Shown here: piece by piece, positions 56,430-64,000 of the stretch
Layout: the number at the start of each line of letters is the position of its first letter
How positions within the stretch are numbered: the first letter of the stretch is position 1
Origin: Aquatica leii
Taxonomy: Eukaryota; Arthropoda; Insecta; Coleoptera; Lampyridae
Reading direction: 5' to 3'
Assembly: GCA_035610365.1 (NCBI GenBank)
Contig: CM069432.1
Location: forward strand, 163,306,035-163,370,034
Length of the DNA: 64,000 bases
Made by a program: the position numbers and the translations under genes
The notes under the pieces: generated by a model
The model's database searches: none
Told to the model about the DNA's origin: nothing
The model's input: the letters and a program-made list of their open reading frames with translations, nothing else

Positions 56430-58680
56430 AAGTTACATTTTTTATGATTTTTCAAAAACTAATGGTCTAATAGATTTAATTTATTGTGTTCTAAAGCGGA
56501 CGTAACGCTACGTGAGCTGTATATGAATCATCTAACGTAATATACGACTTTAATTAAACATTTTAGTGACGTAACTGTTTACTGTCTGCACATTTCTTAA
56601 TGTTTTTTTAAATGTCGAATAAGGATTACACAGTTTTTGTAGATACACCTGACTACGATTATACGGTATTATCTAAAAAACGCGGTTCACGTTTGATATA
56701 TACATGTATCAATTTGTCGAATAAAGCTTAGCGGCTTGTAGAAAACACGTAGGGTCGATCAAAGTCGCAAATTCTAATACAGTTTTGAAATGTTGGGGTT
56801 GGGTTTACTCTTCCTGATCGGGAAATAAAATGCACTAAGGGGTATAATCCCATTCCCGAGGGGCCTTATTCTGATCAAAAGTCATCTCGATTTTTTCGCC
56901 AGGCAGGTAGTAGCTACCATGAAAATTTGATGAAAGTGTTCTTTGCCGGGTTTGACATTTTATTTTATTGTCCGTAAATTAATGTAATAAAATTTAGAGG
57001 GGGCACACGAGTCGAATTGACTCATTTCAAATTTAATTTATTGAGTAATAAATCATATTTACAAATTTATACGATTCAATTTTGTTCCTTGCGTTACGGG
57101 CATCATCCTATTCTGTAAGGAAATAAGTACATATATAACTTATATCATCGTGAATTCTTTATGTCAAATGACACTAATAAATTGATGTTTAAGTTTACGA
57201 CATGGTTGAAGAACGATATGATTATTGGACAAATGCTATTAAAAACATATTTAATTCTGAAAACGCTGCTAATATTGTTTTGATTTATTCTGTGGCTTAT
57301 AGGAGTTATGGTCATATTAATAACGTTTAATAAAAAATATGATGTAAAAATAACAAATGAAAAATAAGTACACTTTTTCGACCGCTGAATAAAACTTTAG
57401 ATCATACAGTGAAATTGGGATATAAAGTCTATAAAGTGGACTAGTAAAATGTGGAAGTTATATACGATTGGACGTCCAAATCGGTGGCGTAATTAAAACT
57501 TAAAATTACCACAGTTATACTGTAACGTCCCGTTAGAATTCATTACATTTAAAAATTCAATTTTGCATTTGCTTATTTTATGCCACTAATTTTGCATTTA
57601 AATTTATTCAGTTTGGCAACGTCGCGTCATAATTGCTTTTGACAATCGACTGTGCAATCGACCTTTGTTCGACACTTCCGTTCTTAAACCACGTGCGGTT
57701 TGTACGTCTTAAGTGATGAAAGGAAGACAATTTTCTTAATAACGGCGTAAAAACGTATACATATTAATTTTTCTTCTTTCCAACTAATTAAAGTGACGCA
57801 ATACTTCAACAAAGGATTCATTCAAGGCCGTTGTTTAACTCAACGGTCTTTATTTTACTTTTTCCAATTTACATTCATCTTTAATTCCGTTGGGATATTT
57901 TGATTCGTGATTTTATGGAATTTCGATGTTATTTGGTTCTGAAAGAAAGCATAACACATGAGCGAAGCATGTGCTATTAATAGATCTGTAATAACGTAAC
58001 ATTTGATATTGGTGAGTCAGCTTGGATTTATTAACTGCATTTTTGATTAATGATTACACCTTAAATTCAAATTAATTAAATTATGCCTTATTCGATTATC
58101 AAAGCTGTTTGAAATACATATTTTGTAACGTTTATTGCTTTTGAATTTAATATTAGTTAATAGTTTGTTATACGATGTTTAATGTTTTTATTTATCACCA
58201 ATTTAAATGTGGTTGGCGCTTAAATACTGTTTTTTTCTCTTTAATGTAAATAGTTAGTGTAGTAATTTTATAGTTACAAATAAATTATAAGAAATTCACA
58301 CCTGTGTACTTTTGTTTCAGTTAAGCTCACACCAAGAGGTAAATACTTGTATCTTACGTGACGTATATATTAGGCAACCAACATTGCTTGGATTGGTATC
58401 AAGTAAAACAAAAATTACTAAATGAGAAATTTAATTTGTAACTTTTAAATTACGGTTAAATAATTAATTAAAAACGGTCTTGTGCAAAGTAAGTTCGTTG
58501 TCATCTAGCTACTTGAAAAATTTACTCAAAATAACACGGTAATGTTCTGCGTTCACAGTATTTTAAAAAAATAGTGGACCAACTTTAACTAACTGTAACC
58601 TTGTATGGAGTCATTGAAAGGTTTAGTGACGTGTTTCTACTGACAAGCCTAGTAGTTGTGTGCTTGTAATTCAAACATGT
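56430..58680. other. AT-rich stretch, possible intron of the host gene
   Basis: A 42-codon ORF starting at about 57203 (MVEERYDYWTNAIKNIFNSE) has no known match. A possible LTR start is listed separately. A GC-richer patch with CCCATTCCCGAGGGGCC lies near 56850. Nothing else recognised. Confidence 0.4.
57521..58010 (+). mobile_element. Possible solo LTR, right end uncertain
   Basis: TGTAACGTCCCG near 57521-57532 matches the common start of Gypsy-type LTRs in insects. The following 300 bases are GC-richer and include CGACCTTTGTTCGACACTTC. A defined right end in CA and a target duplication were not found, so this remains weak. Confidence 0.25.
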
Positions 58681-58689
58681 AACTTAAAA

Positions 58690-58810
58690 TGACTTTATAT
58701 ACCTCTGGCCGCAGATAATTTTGCCACCGATTGATTTGGATTTTGTTCTATGCGATTGCGAATGTCTTTGACAACAGGTGCAGTAGGTCCTCTTGTAAGT
58801 TTTCCTATGC
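58690..58810 (-). pseudogene. Mariner/Tc1-like helix-turn-helix fragment
   Basis: The minus strand reads LTRGPTAPVVKDIRNRIEQN then PNQSVAKLSAARGI, the second HTH of mariner-like transposases (pattern GRPRxxRTxxxIxxIRxRIxRNPxRSxRKLA). Downstream on the minus strand NDSIQGYS-type sequence may follow with frame changes. The catalytic part is not recognised. Confidence 0.45.
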
Positions 58811-58819
58811 AAATGTAAT

Positions 58820-59500
58820 TCTTATTTAAAAATCGGTTAACTAAAACTAAAAGTTTGCTTTAGGGAAATGGTGGTTGAATTGATTTATGCAACTTTGAAA
58901 AGAATACAATCAAGGTCCATAGGGATTGCGAGTACCACTTTGAAAATGTGCCATTACAATATCGGGGTCTTATTTAAGAGTAAACTTCATGAAATGCTAT
59001 TATAATATAACATTACAAAAATTAGACAACCTCAAAATTACAGCTGTTATTCAGTACTACTCAGAGAAAACACAAATAGTGCTGAATATTTATGATAACT
59101 AATTGAAACTATAAAAATAGAAAATAAAGAATACGACTAAAAATAATACTCGATGTTAACAAAACGTCAAACGAGAATTTTACTAAACGGCAACACTACT
59201 AATTTAAAACAATGTTGTTTTTCTATTTTACGAAGGTTATAGCTTTATATCCGTACTGTAAACGATACGAAAAGAGGCCCTCTTTCCGTAGTGTTGTAGT
59301 GATTAAATAAATTTAAGTTTTCAACACTAAATCCTATCTGACTGTAAATCATAACCAAACTAATACTAATACTACAACCGTATTTTCTGATTGATGAAAG
59401 TTATTTTGCTGTAAATTACAGTTAATTTCGATATTTAAAGGTTAGTATATAAATTAGAACCAAATTAACAAACTTTTAATAAAGACATAAAACTTTCACC
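58820..59500. other. AT-rich gap
   Basis: No coding similarity or repeat recognised. Confidence 0.4.
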
Positions 59501-59510
59501 ATAAAACATA

Positions 59511-59614
59511 TTAAAATATTTTGAGAGTAAATGGTGCATTATTTATTTAGAATAATATAAAATAAATAAATATTCTAAATAAATAATACACCATTTACCC
59601 TAAAAATATTTTAA
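59511..59614. repeat. 104-bp near-perfect palindrome
   Basis: Left arm TTAAAATATTTTGAGAGTAA continuing ATGGTGCATTATTTATTTAG, and right arm CTAAATAAATAATACACCAT continuing TTACCCTAAAAATATTTTAA, pair over about 44 bases with a 15-base AT-rich loop. Only a few mismatches. No ORF. Confidence 0.8.
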
Positions 59615-59753
59615 CTTTTAATAAACTCGTAGCATTATGAATTCTACAGTTATTATAAATTTTGATTGTAACGGTACAACTGTCACCCGTAGAAATAGGT
59701 AAACCAGGAAGTCTTTTGATAGTTTTTGTGCTTTCTGTTTCAGATTGTACTTC

Positions 59754-60660
59754 TACAACATTAAATGTTTCTTTTGTTTAAGTACTACCAATGTTAGTGC
59801 TATTCCCACTTTCACAATCGGTTGAAGGTTTGACAACCGTACAATTTGCGATATGTTGTGAAAGCTTTTGTGCAACTTCGAACTTCTTCTTTATTGTAGC
59901 ATCTATATAGCCCTCAGCAACTGCTGAAGATTTCCAGCCTCTATGTTTTTTAATTGTTATTAAATATCCACCACGGTTTGCTAATTCAGAGAGCTACGTC
60001 GAAGACAGTGGCCTGTATAATCCTCGGGATTGGATAAATTCAAAAATGTAGCAATCCTTTTTGGTATTTGTCCTATTTTATTTATACTTATTGGTATAAT
60101 GCTACATTTTTCTTCCTGATATGTAAGAAAATACCGATCGTGTAGTGTATGTACAGGTGGACGCTGATAATATTTTTTTATTAAATTTATCCAATTAAGT
60201 TTAATTATTACAAACACTCGTGGGACATTATTTTTAGTTTTAGGAATAGATACAATAATCGAATCCATCTTAAACTGAATATCTTTAATACTTAACAACA
60301 TCAGCTCTTCAAGTCTGCAAGCACCTGAGTATCCTATAATTAAGGCATTCTAAAAACATGTTGTACATATCAATGAAGTTAAACTAGTTTTTATTAATTT
60401 TAGGCACTTTCACTGTAACTAATAAAGTGTACTGCATTAATTGTGTACTTTAATACATGTATCTACTTACTTTCATTGCAAGATGACGATCATCATTGGC
60501 TTCAACAAGAAATTTCTCAATATGTTCGAATTCCACATAATTTTCAGAATTTCTTTTTAAAAAAACGGTTACTTTGAGAAATTTAGAAATGTCAATATTT
60601 ATGTTTATGTTAAGACACTTTTTTAACATCGACTAATTGGACCACATAGTTGAAGACTAT
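59754..60660 (-). pseudogene. Crypton-like tyrosine recombinase, two exons, one frameshift
   Basis: Minus strand. The upstream exon reads SMLKKCLNINININISKFLK, VTVFLKRNSENYVEFEHIEK and FLVEANDDRHLAMK to a consensus donor GTAAGT near 60475. The next exon follows ATGTTTTTTAG (near 60351) and reads ALIIGYSGACRLEELMLLSI (catalytic R), IPKTKNNVPRVFVI (K), FLNLSNPEDYTGHCLRRSS (H-x2-R). After a frame change it gives GGYLITIKKHRGWKSSAVAE then GYIDATIKKKF (H, W and the tyrosine nucleophile), and stops near 59780. All positions of the recombinase signature are present. Crypton elements move by site-specific recombination with this enzyme. The frameshift after LRRSS and two damaged places in the first exon inactivate it. 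The N-terminal end was not found. Confidence 0.8.
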
Positions 60661-60664
60661 TTTA

Positions 60665-61130
60665 AATGCGTCATACTTTGAAAATACGCCAATACCAAAT
60701 TTTTGTAAATGAATTTACATTATTTTGATTGCATCAAGTTGTAAAGTTTTTATATTATTTTTGATATTTTGCACGGGATTTCGTTGGCACCAAATTATCC
60801 TCTTTTAGATGCACAACGACTATTTTTTAGAGTGGGGCAAATTTTAAAGGCGCTCTCTGGTGGTTGGGAGATAAAATAACCCATGCATTATTTGAAATTA
60901 GGTTTAAAATCCTATTTGCTATTTTTTTTCAAATTATTCTTTATGTTTACATGATAGATGTTAAAACTAATATTTGCAAAATTCTTAATAAATACGAAAA
61001 TCAAGTCAATTAATAAAAAAATTACTTTGAAAAATATTTTTACATATTTATTTGAATACTAATTACAATATAAATAACAAATAGACATAGATAGATATAA
61101 AATCTTAAGCGTTTGCGGATTTCTTGGTTA
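60665..61130. other. Upstream region of the Crypton-like gene
   Basis: A patch at about 60835-60870 reads GGCGCTCTCTGGTGGTTGG and is GC-richer than its flanks. It could belong to the element's 5' part. No coding similarity. Confidence 0.35.
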
Positions 61131-61131
61131 C

Positions 61132-61440
61132 GGTTATAAGCGACTTTCGGCTTAGACTGCATCGTAGACCCAGACTTTTTAGTCTTGGTCTTAGTCTCTC
61201 GTTGAAAGCCAATACAAGAAGTAGAACTTCACTTTTGCCGAATTGTCATTCGTGAGCCCAAAGAAACTGACGTTTCGCAAGACATTGCAGGTTGCATCTT
61301 TGGTGTGGTAAATGTCACTGAAGAAAAAACTGTAAGTGACGGTATTTATATCATTAGCGATACTCGGAGTAGAAATTTGTGTTCTTTCCAAGAAGGTTGA
61401 TTTTTGTCTTAGAGGGCACAGTACTGGTAGGATTCTTTTT
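61132..61440 (-). pseudogene. Copy 2 of the unknown transposon-like coding end
   Basis: Minus strand: KNPTSTVPSKTKINLLGKNT then NFYSEYR, a frame change, and the 66-codon ORF ending SFFFSDIYHTKDATCNVLRN, VSFFGLTNDNSAKVKFYFLY, WLSTRD and a stop at 61191-61193. The last 24 residues recur at 55.1 kb. The downstream 60 bases, with AAGCGACTTTCGGCTTAG on the plus strand, are also shared, so the repeat covers the coding end and part of the 3' region. Family unknown. Confidence 0.45.
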
Positions 61441-61559
61441 TTTTTCTTTTATTAAACATTGTTACCGTTTTTTATTTGGTAATATTCGGCGTTAATACAG
61501 ATCTAGTATTGTCACTAGTTAAAATTCTGTTTATAGATTTACACCAATTATGGAAAGAT

Positions 61560-62060
61560 GGTTCTAATTGTCAATTACAATATTTTCTTACTTACTACTA
61601 AACTATGTTTATCAGAAGTTATTAAAAAAAAATCTACTTGCTCAAGACTTCCATTATTGATTTGTTTATAAGTATTTTTTGAATTAAGATTTTCATCTAA
61701 ATTTCTGTTAAAAACATTCAAAATTTTTATGAACATCGAATTCTAATTTTCACTGGGATAACATAATCTTTGTTTGAAATTAATATTGGTTTCTCTTTCC
61801 TTTATCAGAACATTAGAATTTGTATCACGATTACCAAACAATTTATTTTTGTAGCAATTACAATTTTCTTATTTTTTTTTAAATCTTGCAACATCACTGC
61901 TGTTCATATCACATTGTTATTTATAATAATTGGGTAATATGAGTTTGTTTTTGACGTCTATTCTATTGGTTGTTGAATTTATTTGTGCCTCCGCTAACTG
62001 TTCATTTCCCTGTATTTCTGAAGTCATTAAATGTTTTCAAACATGCATCAGTACAGTTAT
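61560..62060 (-). pseudogene. Decayed coding-like stretch, unassigned
   Basis: With one or two stops the minus strand reads NSSDVARFKKK, NCYKNKLFGNRDTNSNVLIK, ERETNINFKQRLCYPSEN and NRNLDENLNSKNTYKQINNG then SLEQVDFFL. The Asn/Glu/Lys-rich, polar composition is more coding-like than the other strand. It lies upstream of, and on the same strand as, the unknown coding end at 61.2 kb and may be part of the same protein. No domain recognised. Confidence 0.3.
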
Positions 62061-62079
62061 CATCTTTGCAATTATATGA

Positions 62080-63380
62080 CATTTTATGGTATTTTATGTT
62101 TGCGTTCATAAATTTTCATTGGGTCTTAGCTTAAACTCCTACCTAATAAATATTAATAACCTTCTTTTTTGACAACATTTCAAATGTTTATAAAATATTT
62201 ATTTGTGAATATCCAGTTCTTTAAGCTGGGTGGCTTTGGATTATCTCTAGGGATCTTAACTTTAAAGGCCATTGAAGATAAAATGGGAATTGCTTCTTCC
62301 GTTCAAAATTTAAAATGGCCAGTGGTCTCAATAATTCCACACCTCAATTTTTTCCCATTTGATGCTTCTTTTGTGCTACGGTTTATGTATAGAATCGAAC
62401 AGATTATCAAAAAACAGCAACACTTCAGACGTATACTGTGTACCCTCCCTCTGAAAATAAAATAATCTTTAAAAAAAATTATTAACAATAAAAACAATTA
62501 CAAAGTACAAGACTTATCTAATTCTCCGGCGAGATTAAGTGTTATTACTAACCTCTGGCTGAATATTTGTACGGCGTATTTTTTAACTTGATCTTTGTAG
62601 ACATGTTAATCTGTTAGGTGGTTTAATGCTCGCGGTCCGTCTATTACGTTTGGTGGCGTTACCAATTTCTAACACAATAATTTACTCCACCCATTATCTA
62701 ATAGATAAAAAACTCTTCAAATATTTTACTATTCAATAAAAATAATTTACTATCAGCTGCAAATCTCAAACAACTTCAATGAAATTCAATTACAATTTCA
62801 ATTTTTAAATTGTTTATAAGATAAAGTCGAGTCTTGAACACACACTAACACTAAACTAATACTAATTGTAAGTTTTAAACGAACAAGAATATTACTAGCT
62901 GTAAGTGAAAATGTCTTGCATACACGGTAAACACTAACACTGTTTCTTACATAGATTAGATAAATTATGCTTTCTTGTCGATTGGCGGTTGATTTAAAAC
63001 TGTTGATAAAAAAGGAAGTAACTAAGCAGAGGATAAGAATTGAATTCAGCGACATTTCTCGGATGAGAGATAAATATAAACAGAATCACGTAACTTTCCC
63101 AAGTCTACTCATTGGGGTTAAACGTCTAAAAGTGGGTGGTTTGTGAAATTATACAAGCTTTATTAGTTAGTTCTTTTACGTCTGGCGGAGTACAACTTTG
63201 AGATTCCATTTTCTCAACTTTTTATTAAATGCAGAAACCATTTAAAATCTCAAATTTGAATTGTCAAATTTCAGAATTGTCTACATATTTTAAAAAAATC
63301 ACTAAAACAATTTTAAGATCTTTATTTATTAAAAAATGTTAGAGTAAATTCATGCGAAATAGAAAAAAATAGTACGAAAA
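62080..63380. other. Gap with unassigned ORFs
   Basis: The 98-codon plus-strand ORF (62169-62465) shows no family; the opposite strand has MAFKVKIPRDNPKPPSLKNW followed by IFTNKYF, which looks somewhat coding-like but is also unassigned. The 85-codon minus-strand ORF at 62798-63055 is hydrophobic and unrecognised. Confidence 0.3.
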
Positions 63381-63388
63381 ACACATAT

Positions 63389-63449
63389 CACAACTTCTTT
63401 TTGCCGCAGTCGACCACCTGGTCTTCGTGCGGCAAAAAGTCTTATTGTG
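63389..63449. repeat. Short hairpin, about 61 nt
   Basis: CTTTTTGCCGCA and TGCGGCAAAAAG form a perfect 12-bp stem, extended by CACAAcTT/TTATTGTG outside and TCGACC/GGTC inside with small bulges. The stem is GC-rich within AT-rich DNA. The size and bulges resemble a small-RNA precursor, but a terminal fragment of a MITE is equally possible. Confidence 0.55.
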
Positions 63450-64000
63450 ACATTTGTTTTTCAATATACTATTCTCAACTCATAGGTCACGTGGGAAATG
63501 GATTTTAATGAAGTCCCTGTACTTTTATTTTGAACATACAATTTCACTGATATGATCATTTTAAGAAAAAAGTTTTAATGTTTATTATCTACCCGAGAAA
63601 TGTTATAGAATATTCATAGAAGATTTAGTTTTACAAAAATTTGTTTAGAGCTTATCATAAAATGAAAAATTTAATAGCGAATTTAACATTCACATTTTCA
63701 TGCATTCAATTGCAATAAAAAAAATTCAATCATAGATTTTTGACTACTACTCGGTATTACTATATAAACGCTGTTAACTTTTCTCCGGATATACCAAGTT
63801 TCTCATTTACATTAAATCGTTTGGAAACACACAATGGTTATTCCATTTCTAAACTTATATAGTATTTTATGTATAGAATCTATATCTTGTAGCGAGATGC
63901 GTAAATATTAACTTACAATTTAAACGCAAGAAATTTATTGTGAGTTATGACAACTTTATATGACACTTCACTTTATAATGTAATAAACAATTTAAGAATT
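63450..64000. other. AT-rich end of window
   Basis: No ORF, repeat or motif recognised. Confidence 0.4.

Noticed and set aside
57203-57331. 42-codon ORF MVEERYDYWTNAIKNIFNSE.
   Set aside because: No splice sites, conserved motif or neighbour supports it.
62169-62465. 98-codon plus-strand ORF considered as a membrane protein.
   Set aside because: The opposite strand looks equally coding-like and neither has a recognisable family, so no call was made.

Overview
The window is AT-rich nuclear DNA from an arthropod, very probably an insect. Coding pieces are small and split by GT-AG introns, and the recognisable families are insect-type: mariner-like, hAT, PIF/Harbinger with a MADF partner, pogo/Tigger, R1-like LINE, Penelope-like, Crypton-like and a histone H1 relic. 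There are no operons, ribosome sites, CRISPR arrays or bacterial genes. I found no full-length intact host gene; the window reads as intron or intergenic DNA crowded with decayed transposable elements (TEs). The order cannot be fixed from the sequence.

Layout. 1-420: broken histone H1 (minus). 0.65-1.62 kb: ZBED5-like hAT relic. 2.07-3.6 kb: PIF/Harbinger pair in which the transposase exon (plus) lies inside the intron of the MADF gene (minus). 4.3-5.0 kb: IS630/Tc1-like relic. 8.3 and 12.8-13.6 kb: mariner-like relics. 10.9-11.7 kb: inverted-repeat element. 15.25-17.29 kb: element with short terminal repeats carrying a four-exon SAM-domain gene. 18.5-24.6 kb: nested hAT end, foldback element, CpG-rich hairpin, Tigger and Penelope pieces, bounded by two sets of inverted repeats. 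27-28.2 kb: 3' end of an R1-like LINE (minus). 28.3-31.0 kb: pogo-like and mariner-like pieces plus a 553-bp mariner MITE. 34.0-34.25 kb: a three-copy GC-rich repeat. 35.6-35.9 kb: possible Mutator-like end. 37.13-37.78 kb: exact two-copy 325-bp tandem repeat. 41.227-45.028 kb: complete 3.8-kb element with 15-bp inverted termini and a perfect 8-bp target duplication, carrying an unfamiliar multi-module gene. 47.62-50.44 kb: nearly complete hAT element. 50.56-51.39 kb: foldback derivative of a mariner-like element. 51.9-54.9 kb: Penelope-like fragment and direct repeats. 59.75-60.66 kb: Crypton-like tyrosine recombinase (minus). 55.1 and 61.2 kb: two copies of an unknown coding end.

Host signal is limited to a 104-bp exon at 56323-56426 open in one frame only, and two possible upstream first coding exons (31369-31431 and 40677-40694) that end in the phase this exon needs. 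This is consistent with one plus-strand gene with alternative starts crossing the window, but that is inference.

The strongest candidate for something undescribed is the 41.2-45.0 kb element. Its boundaries are read directly from the sequence, while its protein shows zinc-binding-like modules and a distinctive C-terminal module but no catalytic core I can recognise. Second is the SAM-domain element at 15.25-17.29 kb.
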